Below are positions 17,356 through 26,570 of a stretch of DNA of 64,000 nt, one piece after another. The stretch lies in NCBI RefSeq assembly GCF_045310675.1, contig NZ_JBJHZZ010000008.1, positions 61,284 through 125,283 of the forward strand. The letters run 5' to 3'. This stretch comes from Clostridium_AT stratigraminis (lineage in GTDB: Bacteria > Bacillota > Clostridia > Clostridiales > Clostridiaceae). Each line of letters begins with the position of its first letter. Position 1 is the stretch's first letter. A program made the position numbers and the translations under genes. Below the pieces are notes generated by a model. That model saw only the letters and a list, made by a program, of their open reading frames with translations, was not told where the DNA came from and did not search any database.

Positions 17356-18390
17356 ATGAAAACTTTAAAAATAGCAATGTTTGGCTTTGGAAATGCAGGT
17401 AGAGCCTTTGCAAAGCTATTAATAGAGAAACAAGAGGAAATTAGAAAAGGCTATGACTTTGATGTAAAGGTCACTGCCATAACTACTTTAATCAGGGGCA
17501 ATTTAATTGATGATGATGGAATTGACTTAAGAAAAGCATTAAGAGATATTGAGCAGGAAGGATACTTTGATAAAGCATGGAAAGCCTATAAGAGCTGCAG
17601 CACAGAGGATATCCTTTTAAAGGCAGACTACGACGTTCTTATGGAAATTACAACCCTTAATATTTTTTCAGGGGAGCCAGCAATTCATAATATTACTTCA
17701 GCTTTAAATAGAAAAAAACATATTATTACGGCAAACAAAGGCCCAGTTGCTTGGAAATATAAAGAATTAAAGGAGCTTTCAATAAAGCAGGGCGTTGCCT
17801 TTTTACATGAAACTGCTGTAATGGATGGAACGCCAATATTTAATTTGGTTGAAAATAACCTGCCAACGTGCAAAATTACTGGCTTAAAAGGCATATTAAA
17901 CACCACAACTAATTTTGTACTTGAGGAAATGAAAAAAGGTAATAGCTTTAATGAGGCTATAGAAGAAGGGAAAAGAAAAGGATTTGTAGAAGCTGACCCA
18001 ACTATGGATATTGAAGGCTTTGATGCAGCGGCTAAGCTATCAGCCTTAATAAATGTGCTCATGGAGGGAGAGGTTACCCCCTTAAATATAAAGAGGCAGG
18101 GAATTCAAAATGTTTCTTATGAAGATATTAAAATGGCACAGGATGCTGGGAAGGTAATTAAACTAATTTGCGAGGCAAAATTTAAAAATGGAAAGATTAT
18201 CGGAGAGGTTAGTCCCAAGGAAATAGAAAAGGATGAAATTTTTGCAGGAATAAGTGGTACATCCTCAGTATTAACCATTGATACAGACTTAATGGGCAAG
18301 CTTACAGTTATTGAGCACGATCCTGAAATACAGCAAACAGGTTATGGTTTATTCAGCGATTTAATAAGGCTTATTAAGCTAATAAAATAA
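17356..18390 (+). CDS. Homoserine dehydrogenase, short form without ACT domain
   Basis: Reduces aspartate semialdehyde to homoserine with NAD(P)H. 344 residues, ATG after GAGGTGAGAG. The Rossmann motif FGFGNAGRAF is near residue 10, followed by TANKGPVAWKY, the catalytic segment GILNTTTNFVLEEM (the usual GxNGTTNYIL with Thr replacing Gly), and EADPTMDIEGFDAAAKLSAL, the homoserine-binding block. The C-terminal ACT regulatory domain of about 90 residues is absent, so threonine feedback is not expected. No threonine genes are adjacent, so it may be a paralogue with another role. Confidence 0.87.
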   Translation: MKTLKIAMFGFGNAGRAFAKLLIEKQEEIRKGYDFDVKVTAITTLIRGNLIDDDGIDLRKALRDIEQEGYFDKAWKAYKSCSTEDILLKADYDVLMEITTLNIFSGEPAIHNITSALNRKKHIITANKGPVAWKYKELKELSIKQGVAFLHETAVMDGTPIFNLVENNLPTCKITGLKGILNTTTNFVLEEMKKGNSFNEAIEEGKRKGFVEADPTMDIEGFDAAAKLSALINVLMEGEVTPLNIKRQGIQNVSYEDIKMAQDAGKVIKLICEAKFKNGKIIGEVSPKEIEKDEIFAGISGTSSVLTIDTDLMGKLTVIEHDPEIQQTGYGLFSDLIRLIKLIK

Positions 18391-18489
18391 CATGTCAAAA
18401 ATTTAAAATTGACCTATGAAATATGTGTATAATAAGTTAAAATATTAACTATAGACTAAAATGTAATTTTTAAAACCTAGGAGGATATG

Positions 18490-19569
18490 ATGTTTAAGAA
18501 AGTACTTGCTATAATAATGAGTGTAATGTTAGTTGTTCCTATGGTGGCGTGTTCAAATAGTAGTAGCAGCACTAATAAAGATACTACCACTCCAGTAGAA
18601 AAACAAGCACTGAAGATGGATACTGTTATGGACTTAAAGGTATATGGCACAAATGCTAATGCAGCTATAGACGCAGCTTACAAAAGAATAGATGAAATAG
18701 AGCAAATGTCTAGTGCTAATATAGCAACAAGTGATGTTAGCCTTATAAATAAAGCATCTGGTAAGGATTATGTAAAGGTTCATCCTGAAATAATTAAAAT
18801 GTTAAATACAGCTTTAAAGTTTTCTAAATTAAGTGATGGAGCCTTTGATATATCTGTAGGTCCGCTTATTAAACTTTGGGGTATAGGGACTTCCAGTGAA
18901 AGACTTCCTGCAGATTCAGAAATAAAGGCATTATTGCCACTTGTAGGTTATAAAAATATAAGCATAAATGAAAAGGACAGCAGCGTAAAGCTAATGAAGG
19001 AAGGTATGGCAATAGATCTTGGTGGTATAGCTAAAGGTTTTACTGCTGATGAAGTTATTAAGGTATTTAAAAAGTACGGTATTAAAAATGCATTAATAAA
19101 CCTAGGTGGAAGTTCTATTTATACAATGGGACAAAAGCCAGATGGTTCACTATGGTCAGTTGCCATTCAGCATCCTAGAAAGGATAAAAGTGAAGGATAT
19201 TTAGGTATTATTAAACTCCCAGAATCAGCACTTTCAACTTCAGGTGATTATGAAAGATATTTTATAAAGGATGGTAAAAGATATCATCATATCTTAAATC
19301 CATTTACTGGCTACCCTGCTGAAGCAGGGGTTATGAGTGATACCATTATTATAGATAGTACTACTCCAGATGCTAATATGCTTGCTGACACCCTTACAAA
19401 GGTAACCTTTGTACTAGGAGTAGAAAAAGGCATGAAAATCATAGACGACTTGCCTGGAGTTTCGGTCATGGCAGAAACTACAGATTTTAAAGTTTACAAA
19501 TCAAAGTCTTGGAAGGCTGATGTTCAAAATTTAAGCTCTGATTTCACTATGGTGGATAAGGTTCAGTAA
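18490..19569 (+). CDS. apbE: FAD:protein FMN transferase lipoprotein
   Basis: Attaches FMN covalently to Thr of extracytoplasmic flavoproteins such as Rnf or NQR subunits. AGGAGG lies five bases before ATG 18490; ATG 18487 is too close to it. The lipoprotein signal ends in MVAC with Cys21. ApbE landmarks are present: DGAFDISVGPLIKLWGIG, IDLGGIAKGFTADEV, ALINLGGSSIYTMG, ALSTSGDYERYF and YHHILNPFTGYPA, plus the late Asp-rich metal site TPDANMLADTLTKV. Its target is not encoded nearby. A strong terminator follows. Confidence 0.93.
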   Translation: MFKKVLAIIMSVMLVVPMVACSNSSSSTNKDTTTPVEKQALKMDTVMDLKVYGTNANAAIDAAYKRIDEIEQMSSANIATSDVSLINKASGKDYVKVHPEIIKMLNTALKFSKLSDGAFDISVGPLIKLWGIGTSSERLPADSEIKALLPLVGYKNISINEKDSSVKLMKEGMAIDLGGIAKGFTADEVIKVFKKYGIKNALINLGGSSIYTMGQKPDGSLWSVAIQHPRKDKSEGYLGIIKLPESALSTSGDYERYFIKDGKRYHHILNPFTGYPAEAGVMSDTIIIDSTTPDANMLADTLTKVTFVLGVEKGMKIIDDLPGVSVMAETTDFKVYKSKSWKADVQNLSSDFTMVDKVQ

Positions 19570-19576
19570 GTTAAAT

Positions 19577-19616
19577 AAAAAGCCCTTTAATTCTTAAGGA
19601 ATTAAAGGGCTTTTTT
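19577..19616. terminator. Terminator of apbE
   Basis: AAAAGCCCTTTAATTC pairs exactly with GGAATTAAAGGGC plus T6, a classic intrinsic terminator. Confidence 0.92.
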
Positions 19617-19653
19617 ATGTCTAAAAATCAATAAACACTTTAAGTAGATATGT

Positions 19654-19681
19654 TGTTACATGGATGCAGCCCAATGTAACA
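19654..19681. promoter_or_regulatory. Inverted repeat upstream of the sugar operon
   Basis: TGTTACAT and ATGTAACA are exact complements separated by 12 bases, about 90 bp upstream of the promoter. It may be an operator; no regulator gene is adjacent. Confidence 0.4.
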
Positions 19682-19748
19682 CAAGGATAGAATAACGTTA
19701 ATCAAAAGAATATTATAGTATTTTAAAAATTTACTCAGTTATATAGCG

Positions 19749-19777
19749 TTACATTCTTACATATAAATTACTATAAG
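19749..19777 (+). promoter_or_regulatory. Sigma-A-type promoter of the sugar transport operon
   Basis: TTACAT, 17-bp spacer, TATAAG, 44 bases before the binding-protein start. Confidence 0.45.
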
Positions 19778-19820
19778 TAAGTTGTCCTAATTTTTAATTA
19801 AATGAAAAGGGGGAAAAGTA

Positions 19821-20939
19821 ATGAAAAGATTTAAAACACGTAAGCTTGTTGCATTATCATTAGCTCTAGCACTAGCTATGTCAAGTATGCTTTTAGGCTG
19901 CTCCAATAGCAGTGGGAAAAATAGTAATGATGGTAGTTCAGGAAATGGTAAAACAGGAGGGATAAAAGAAATTGCTGTTATGGTGCCAAGTGCTGACCAT
20001 GGATGGACAGGTGCAGTTCTTACTTATGCACAGGAAAAGGCAAAGGAATTAAATGCAGATGCTTCATTAAAGAATAAGTATACTGTTAAGGTCTATGCGG
20101 CAAAGGATGTAGAAAATCAAATTCAGCAGGTGGATGATTTACTTGCTGATTCCGGGAAATTAGCTGGTATAGTTATTCTTCCATATGACAACGGACTTCA
20201 AGCTACATTGGAGAAAATTGCAGCAGCAAAGGTTCCCTTTGTACAATATGATAGAGTTATCTCAAGTTCAGCTATTGATGCAAAGGTTGTTGCAAATGTA
20301 AAGGGTGATAACAAAGGAATAGGTTATGAAACTGCTAAGAGGTTTATTAAAAATGGCTTAAGCAAAAATGATTATGTATATGAAATGATAGGTGATAATT
20401 CTTCAGTACCAGAGCTAAGATCTAATGGTTTTAGAGCTTATCTTAAAGAGCAGGGCTGGACAGATGCTGAAATTAATGCAGTTGTTGTAAAATCTCCAGC
20501 TACTGGATGGAGTAGGGATAAGGGCAAGGAACTATTTGAATCTTGGTTTGCAAGTTCTCAATGTGATACTTCTAAGAAGATATGGATCTATACACATGAT
20601 GATGAAATTGCAATGGGTGTATTAGAATCGTTAAATGGTTCTGCATTGGATGCAACTAAAAAAGCGGCATTCCTAGGGCAATTAAAGACTTTATCGGCAT
20701 CTTCAGGTCTTGCTGAAATGTATGCAGTATTAAAGGATACTCATAAAACAATTAAGAGGCCTACTAGCTATGATCTTTTCTCAGTAACTTATGACCCTGC
20801 TATGATTCAAGAAGCAATTAAAGTTATGGTTGATTACTTAGGTGGAGCAACAAATATTAAACAAGATTATGTAATTCCAGTAAGTGTTGTTGATAAGGAT
20901 AATGTTAATAACTTCAAACCATTTGGAACCTATAATTAA
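19821..20939 (+). CDS. Sugar ABC transporter substrate-binding lipoprotein
   Basis: 372 residues. The signal peptide ends in the lipobox LLGC (Cys27), so it is anchored outside the membrane. The mature part is a type-I periplasmic-binding fold: IKEIAVMVPSADHGWTGAVL, LAGIVILPYDNGLQATLEKIA, the YEMIGDNSSVPELRSNGFRAYL segment and a hinge-region THDDEIAMGVLESL typical of ribose/galactose binding proteins. It is the first gene of an operon with ATPase, permease, isomerase and dehydrogenase. A strong hairpin after it probably raises its expression relative to the rest. The exact sugar is unknown. Confidence 0.9.
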   Translation: MKRFKTRKLVALSLALALAMSSMLLGCSNSSGKNSNDGSSGNGKTGGIKEIAVMVPSADHGWTGAVLTYAQEKAKELNADASLKNKYTVKVYAAKDVENQIQQVDDLLADSGKLAGIVILPYDNGLQATLEKIAAAKVPFVQYDRVISSSAIDAKVVANVKGDNKGIGYETAKRFIKNGLSKNDYVYEMIGDNSSVPELRSNGFRAYLKEQGWTDAEINAVVVKSPATGWSRDKGKELFESWFASSQCDTSKKIWIYTHDDEIAMGVLESLNGSALDATKKAAFLGQLKTLSASSGLAEMYAVLKDTHKTIKRPTSYDLFSVTYDPAMIQEAIKVMVDYLGGATNIKQDYVIPVSVVDKDNVNNFKPFGTYN

Positions 20940-20965
20940 AAGTAATAAATTAGAAGGATGAAGGA

Positions 20966-21017
20966 CTATGAAGCATTTTATCAGATATAAGAGCTTATTC
21001 TGATAGATGCTTCATAG
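20966..21017 (+). promoter_or_regulatory. Intercistronic hairpin between binding protein and ATPase
   Basis: CTATGAAGCAT(T)TTATCAGA pairs with TCTGATA(G)ATGCTTCATAG around a 12-base loop, with no T run. This is typical of processing or stabilising hairpins that let the binding protein outnumber the membrane subunits. Confidence 0.65.
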
Positions 21018-21043
21018 AAATTTTATTGCGTAGGTGAAATCAT

Positions 21044-22537
21044 ATGGAATTGTTAAGAATGACCAATATGAGTAAATCCTTTTATGGAGTCAGAGTATTA
21101 GAAAACGTATCCTTTGATGTAAAAATCGGCGAAGTCCATGCATTACTCGGTGAAAATGGCGCAGGTAAATCCACACTAATGAATTTACTTGCTGGTGTAT
21201 ATGAAAAGGATAATGGAGAAGTTTATTTTAATGGAAACAAGTTAAATAATGCTTCAATAAAAGATGTTGAAGATGCAGGTATAGCATTTGTCCATCAGGA
21301 ACTAAATATAATTAATGACTTAAAGGTATTCGAGAATCTATTTTTAGGAAAAGAACTTACAACTAGATATGGAAAGTTAAAGAAAAAGGAAATGATTAAA
21401 GAGACAAGAGAACTAATGCAGAGCTTAGGTGTTGATATTAACCCAACTGTTTTAGCTGATGATTTGGATACAAGTAAGAAACAGCTTTTGGAGATTGCAA
21501 AAGCTCTGTATTCTGATGCTAAGTTAATAATACTGGATGAGCCTACTACGGCACTTAATACTGAAGAAATTTCAATTTTATTTAAAATCATTGAAAACCT
21601 AAAAAATAAGGGTAAGTCTTTTGTTTTTATATCTCATAAAATGCCTGAGATTTTCCAAATAGCTGATAGATATACAATTCTCAGAAATGGGCTGCTTATT
21701 AAAAGTGGAAATATTAAGGACACTACACCTGAGAAAGTAACCAAGCTAATGGTAGGAGAGAGCTATAATGCAGGCGAAATGTATGAGGAGAGGATTCTCG
21801 GGGAGAATGTCTTAGAAATAAAAAACCTATCAGGAATGGGATTTTCAGATATCAGTTTTTCAATAAGAAGGGGAGAAATAATTGGATTTACAGGGCTGCA
21901 AGGTGCAGGGTGCTCTGAAGTATTGCAGACAATTTTTGGAGTTTTAAAGGCTGAGAAAGGATGCATATCTATTAATGGTAAGGAACTAAAACATAGCAAA
22001 ATTCATAGTTCAATGTTAAATCATATTGCAATGGTTCCAGCAAACAGAAAAGAAAATTCTATTATTCCTGATATGACTTTGCTTGAGAATATATTTATTT
22101 CTGAACAAAGTATTCATTATAAACAGCAGCATATTTTTAAAAATCAACAAATTAAAAAGTATCATGAATTCAAAAAATTGCTGAATATTAAAGCTTCATA
22201 CCCTAATGCCTTTATTACAAGTTTATCTGGAGGAAATATGCAGAAGGCTATTTTGGCACGATGGTTAAATATTCAGACAGATATAATACTTTTTGATAAT
22301 CCTACTCAGGGAATTGATGTTGGTGCAAAAAGCGAGATTTATAAATTAATATTAGATTTATCTAAGGCTGGTAAAAGCATAATCGTTAATACACTGGAGG
22401 TACCGGAAATTCAAAAAATTGCTGATAGATGTATTGTATTCTATCATGGCAAAATAGCTGTGGAATTAAACCATTCGGAGATTAACGAAGAAACAGTAAT
22501 GCTTTATGCTACCAATGCCGTCTATAAAAATAATTAG
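21044..22537 (+). CDS. Sugar ABC transporter ATP-binding protein (two ABC domains)
   Basis: 497 residues of the RbsA/MglA type: two fused nucleotide-binding domains. The N-terminal domain has the Walker A GENGAGKST, the signature segment LDTSKKQLLEIAKAL and the Walker B LIILDEPTTAL. The C-terminal domain has the degenerate Walker A GLQGAGCSE expected for this family, signature LSGGNMQKAILARWL and Walker B IILFDNPTQGIDVG. It energises the permease encoded 15 bases downstream. Operon membership is clear from spacing and strand. Confidence 0.93.
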   Translation: MELLRMTNMSKSFYGVRVLENVSFDVKIGEVHALLGENGAGKSTLMNLLAGVYEKDNGEVYFNGNKLNNASIKDVEDAGIAFVHQELNIINDLKVFENLFLGKELTTRYGKLKKKEMIKETRELMQSLGVDINPTVLADDLDTSKKQLLEIAKALYSDAKLIILDEPTTALNTEEISILFKIIENLKNKGKSFVFISHKMPEIFQIADRYTILRNGLLIKSGNIKDTTPEKVTKLMVGESYNAGEMYEERILGENVLEIKNLSGMGFSDISFSIRRGEIIGFTGLQGAGCSEVLQTIFGVLKAEKGCISINGKELKHSKIHSSMLNHIAMVPANRKENSIIPDMTLLENIFISEQSIHYKQQHIFKNQQIKKYHEFKKLLNIKASYPNAFITSLSGGNMQKAILARWLNIQTDIILFDNPTQGIDVGAKSEIYKLILDLSKAGKSIIVNTLEVPEIQKIADRCIVFYHGKIAVELNHSEINEETVMLYATNAVYKNN

Positions 22538-22552
22538 CTAAGGAGGTTCAAA

Positions 22553-23581
22553 ATGTCTGAAGAAAGCAAATCACCCCAAAAGTTAGCACCCAAAGCAGAT
22601 AAAGAATTAAATGTTAATAGAATATTTAAATTTATTTGGCTAAATTACAACTATATTATAATTTTTATTGCTATCTTTATAGCATTTTTGATTGTTAATG
22701 GAAAAGAGACAACCTGGACTAGTATTACAAACATTTTATTACATAGTGCAATATTGGGAACAATTGCACTTGGTATGGGACTTATAGTGCTTACAGGGGA
22801 TATTGATTTATCTGTTGGTTCCTCCTTTGTACTAATAGGCGGTATTACAATCGTTTTTTATAATATTTCGGGCAGCATTTTTTTGACAGTTATATGTGCT
22901 GTCTTACTTGGGATTATCTGCGGCTTTATTAATGGCCTTTTGGTAGGTAAATTAAAGATGCCATCCTTTATAGTTACTCTTGCAACTATGTTAATATTTC
23001 GTTCCATTTCTCAGTATATGATGAATGAAATGGGCGAAACAAGATATAGGATTGATGCTGCAAAGGTCAGCTATAACAGCCTGTTTAGCTTTGGGAATGG
23101 AAGTGTTTTAACAATTTCTAATATAGCAATAGTCTTTTTAATAGCAGGAATAATGGTTATTTACTTAACCACTTCTATGAAGTTTGGAAAAAAAGTATAT
23201 GCTATTGGAAGCAATGAGCGTGCAGCGAAACTTGCAGGAGTTAATGTAGATTGGACAAGAATACTTGTATTTATCATTTGTGGCCTTTTGGTTGGACTAG
23301 CTGCTTTCCTAAAAATTGCAAAGGATACTTCATTTGATCCAGCAACTTCGGGAAAAAATTTCGAGTTATATGCTATCTCAGCAGTAGTTATTGGTGGAAT
23401 TAGTATGGCTGGTGGAAAGGGAAGGATAACAGGTATTATATTTGGTACCATGTCATTTACGATTATTGATAAGATTATAACTGCTTTGGGCATGAATGCA
23501 TTATTGAATGATTCAGTAAAAGGGATTATTTTACTAATTGCAGTAGGCCTACAGATGATTAAAAGGCGTTCTAACACATAA
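22553..23581 (+). CDS. Sugar ABC transporter permease (RbsC-like)
   Basis: 342 residues; ATG after AAGGAGG. A short polar N-terminus precedes some eight to ten hydrophobic helices. Family landmarks include LTGDIDLSVGSSFVLIGG, the KLKMPSFIVTLATMLIFRS segment and the EAA-like cytoplasmic loop YAIGSNERAAKLAGVNVDW, which contacts the ATPase. It forms the membrane channel with the ATPase and binding protein upstream. Confidence 0.93.
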   Translation: MSEESKSPQKLAPKADKELNVNRIFKFIWLNYNYIIIFIAIFIAFLIVNGKETTWTSITNILLHSAILGTIALGMGLIVLTGDIDLSVGSSFVLIGGITIVFYNISGSIFLTVICAVLLGIICGFINGLLVGKLKMPSFIVTLATMLIFRSISQYMMNEMGETRYRIDAAKVSYNSLFSFGNGSVLTISNIAIVFLIAGIMVIYLTTSMKFGKKVYAIGSNERAAKLAGVNVDWTRILVFIICGLLVGLAAFLKIAKDTSFDPATSGKNFELYAISAVVIGGISMAGGKGRITGIIFGTMSFTIIDKIITALGMNALLNDSVKGIILLIAVGLQMIKRRSNT

Positions 23582-23600
23582 AAATATAAGGAGGGTTAAA

Positions 23601-24590
23601 ATGGAAAGATTATTAACTATTATGACATGTCAGTGGGCTGATTTAGATATTGAAACAATGTGCCAAAAGGCAAAGGCTATGGGCTATGAAGGTCTGGAAA
23701 TGGCCTGCTGGGGGAAGCACCTAGATCCCAAAAGGGCTGCAGCAGATGATACTTATGTAAAAGAAGTATTAGATGTACTGAATAAATATGGATTAAGAAT
23801 GGAAGCATTAGCAACACATATAATAGGACAGTGTGTAGGTGATTACAACGATCCAAGGCTAAATAATTTCGCTCCACCAGAATTAGCAGACAAGCCGCAT
23901 GAAATCCGAGAATGGGCAATTGAGACTATGAAATATTGCGCGGTTGCTGCAAAAAGGCTAGGTTGTTCTGTTATTACAGGTTTTACTGGTTCTCCAATCT
24001 GGAAGTATATGTATTCTTTCCCCCAAACTACGGAAGAAATAATTGAAGATGGTTTTCAGGAGATATACGATTTATGGGTTCCAATTTTAGATGTAATTAA
24101 AAAGAATGGAATCAAATTTGCCCTAGAAGTACATCCTGGGGAAATAGCTTTTGATTATTACTCTACTAAGAGATTATTAGAGAAGTTTGCAGATAGGCCT
24201 GAATTCGGTATTAATTTTGACCCAAGTCATCTTATTTGGCAGGGAATTACCCCTCATCTCTTTCTTAGAGATTTTATAGATAGGATATACCATGTACATA
24301 TGAAGGATGCAGCAGTTACCCTTGATGGGAAAGCTGGACTACTTGGATCACATATAGATTTTGGAGACTTAAGAAGAGGATGGAACTTTCGCTCTTTAGG
24401 TCATGGTGATGTCAATTTTGAAGAAATCATTCGCGTGCTAAATTCCTACAACTATCAGGGACCTCTTTCAGTTGAGTGGGAGGATAGTGGAATGGAACGG
24501 GAATATGGAGCTCAGGAAGCAGCTGAATTTGTTAAAAAAATTGATTTTAAACCTTCTGATTTTAAGTTTGATAATGCGATAGCAAATTAA
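23601..24590 (+). CDS. Sugar phosphate isomerase/epimerase family TIM barrel
   Basis: 329 residues; ATG after AAGGAGGG. Xylose-isomerase-like TIM barrel of the AP endonuclease-2 superfamily. Probable metal ligands fall in ALEVHPGEIAF, NFDPSHLIWQGI, YHVHMKDAAV and LSVEWEDSGM (Glu, Asp/His, His and Glu), the usual four-site arrangement. Members interconvert or cleave sugars and cyclitols, and some eliminate or hydrolyse 3-oxo-glycosides after oxidation by a Gfo/Idh/MocA partner. Such a partner is the next gene, 13 bases downstream, so the two probably act in sequence on the imported compound. The substrate is unknown. Confidence 0.86.
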   Translation: MERLLTIMTCQWADLDIETMCQKAKAMGYEGLEMACWGKHLDPKRAAADDTYVKEVLDVLNKYGLRMEALATHIIGQCVGDYNDPRLNNFAPPELADKPHEIREWAIETMKYCAVAAKRLGCSVITGFTGSPIWKYMYSFPQTTEEIIEDGFQEIYDLWVPILDVIKKNGIKFALEVHPGEIAFDYYSTKRLLEKFADRPEFGINFDPSHLIWQGITPHLFLRDFIDRIYHVHMKDAAVTLDGKAGLLGSHIDFGDLRRGWNFRSLGHGDVNFEEIIRVLNSYNYQGPLSVEWEDSGMEREYGAQEAAEFVKKIDFKPSDFKFDNAIAN

Positions 24591-24603
24591 AGGGAGAAGA
24601 AAA

Positions 24604-25755
24604 ATGAGAAGATTGAAATTGCGTTATGGTATGGTAGGCGGTGACTTAGGCGCATTTATCGGCGGCGTACACAGACGTGCTATTGCTATAGATGAAAGGG
24701 CAGTTTTAACTGCTGGCTGCTTTAGTTCCCATGAAAATAAGAACCAAGAATGTGCCGATTTCTATAATTTAGAAAAGGATAGAGTATACAAAAGTTATAT
24801 AGAAATGGCAGAGAAAGAATTTTTAAGAGAAGACAAAATAGATTTTGTATCTATAGTAACACCTAATGCTACTCATTATGAAGTGGCAAAGACCTTCCTA
24901 GAGCATGGAATCAATGTTGTATGTGAGAAACCCCTCTGCTTAACAAGAAAACAGGCAGTGGAACTAGAGAAACTCACTAAGGAGAAGAATCTATTCTTTG
25001 GTGTTACCTACACCTATTCAGGATATGCTATGGTTAAACAGGCTAGGAAATTAGTTAAGGACGGGTATATAGGTAAGGTAGTAAACATTAATGCTGAATA
25101 TTTGCAGGAATGGCTTATTGATGAAATAGGAACCGGTAATGGAAGCACAAAAAAGTTATCTGTATGGCGCATGGATACTAAGTTTTCAGGTATTTCAAAC
25201 TGCGTTGGTGATATTGGAACCCATATTGAGAACACAGTGTCTTACGTAACAGGACTGAAACCAGTAAAGGTAGCAGCGGTGCTTGATACCTATGGTCATG
25301 AATTGGATATGAATGCTAATATGCTTGTTGAGTTTGACAATGGTGCACATGGTGTATTCAGCTGCTCTCAAGTATGTATAGGTCATGCCAATGGTTTAGT
25401 AATTCGTATTTTTGGAACAGAGGGAGCCATTGAATGGAAACAGGAAGATCCAAACTATCTTTTTGTAACAAAAAAAGGGCAGCCCATGCAAATTTATAAT
25501 AGAGGAATGGGATATATAAATGGGCGTGCTGCACTGATAAATCGTATACCATCAGGCCATCCAGAAGGACTTATGATTGCATTTGCAAATATATATCAAG
25601 CAGTAATAGAGGCTATCTTAAAGAAAGAAAATAATGAAATGATTACTGAAGATGATTTAGATTTTCCAAGTGTAAGTGATGGCAGAGAAGGTGTAAATTT
25701 TATTCATGCGGTTGTAGAGAGCAACAATAAAGGTTCTAAATGGATAGAACTTTAA
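24604..25755 (+). CDS. Gfo/Idh/MocA family NAD(P)-dependent dehydrogenase
   Basis: 383 residues; ATG after GGGAG. The N-terminal Rossmann fold reads YGMVGGDLGAFIGGVHRRA. SIVTPNATHYEVAKTFLEHG and the catalytic-Lys motif VCEKPLCLTRKQAVEL (Lys of EKP) are intact. The substrate domain carries VGDIGTHIENTVSYVTG, whose Asp and His line the active site in this family. Relatives oxidise myo-inositol, glucosides or levoglucosan, the last two to 3-oxo sugars. As the last gene of the transport operon, it likely performs the first oxidation of the imported sugar. Confidence 0.88.
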   Translation: MRRLKLRYGMVGGDLGAFIGGVHRRAIAIDERAVLTAGCFSSHENKNQECADFYNLEKDRVYKSYIEMAEKEFLREDKIDFVSIVTPNATHYEVAKTFLEHGINVVCEKPLCLTRKQAVELEKLTKEKNLFFGVTYTYSGYAMVKQARKLVKDGYIGKVVNINAEYLQEWLIDEIGTGNGSTKKLSVWRMDTKFSGISNCVGDIGTHIENTVSYVTGLKPVKVAAVLDTYGHELDMNANMLVEFDNGAHGVFSCSQVCIGHANGLVIRIFGTEGAIEWKQEDPNYLFVTKKGQPMQIYNRGMGYINGRAALINRIPSGHPEGLMIAFANIYQAVIEAILKKENNEMITEDDLDFPSVSDGREGVNFIHAVVESNNKGSKWIEL

Positions 25756-25945
25756 AAGACTATAGTTAAGGATAATTTATAAAGAGTAATAAAAAATCAA
25801 ATTGTATATTTTACCACCATTTAGGCAAAATTTATTATATATAAGCAGCTTAACTTAAATTTATAGCCATCAGAAAACTGGATATTTTTTCTTCATGCTG
25901 CATAAGATGCTTATATTCAGCTAATAATGATTCGGAGTGGTAAAT

Positions 25946-26377
25946 ATGATAAAGAACAATTTGCTTAGGATACTTAAGTCAACGAGATTTAAATTTATTG
26001 TATGTGTTTTAGCAGCTTTTACAGCCTTATTTTCAATTTCCTTTAATATCGGTGAGAAGCTCTACGTTAGATCACATAGTGAAACTGATAAAACAGTGTT
26101 TGGAATAACTCAGGAACAGCCTTTAAATATTAATAGCGAGCTAATTATATATGATAATATGAAAAATATTGCCAGTGATATAATGAACGGAATAGCAAAT
26201 AATGAAACTAATATTAAGATTAGCAAAGAGAAACTTGATTCTATTAGAGTCATTGTAAATAAAATGGGTTACAATGATAGAGAATACATTTTTAACATAT
26301 TAGATAGGTGGGAAAGTGGAAACTTTAATATGATAACTGATGAGCATAATTACTTTTATTTAAAATTAAAGCAATAA
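25946..26377 (+). CDS. Membrane-anchored protein of unknown function
   Basis: The ATG at 25946 follows GGAGTGG and is preferred over GTG 25937, giving 143 residues. There is a basic N-terminus, one hydrophobic segment at about residues 15-35 (FIVCVLAAFTALFSISF), then a polar, probably extracytoplasmic part with helices (MKNIASDIMNGIANNE, KISKEKLDSIRVIVNKMG). There is no Cys in the exposed part and no recognised domain. It stands alone. Confidence 0.6.
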   Translation: MIKNNLLRILKSTRFKFIVCVLAAFTALFSISFNIGEKLYVRSHSETDKTVFGITQEQPLNINSELIIYDNMKNIASDIMNGIANNETNIKISKEKLDSIRVIVNKMGYNDREYIFNILDRWESGNFNMITDEHNYFYLKLKQ

Positions 26378-26570
26378 GCGTCATATATATGTTTATTATG
26401 TGGTAAGGTGAATTTTCCTTTACCACTTTCTTATTTAATTAGTATTGGTTTTTGTTTATTCAGATAGTAAAATATTAATATTCATTAATATTTGTTCTAG
26501 TCATTAAACAATCTGCTATAATACTATTGTGAAAGGAATAAAAGTTTTATTAATATAAGGGGATGTACAT

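Noticed and set aside
17200..17360. T-box or riboswitch leader for homoserine dehydrogenase
   Set aside because: The 72-base gap after the DUF434 gene is too short and shows no stem set.
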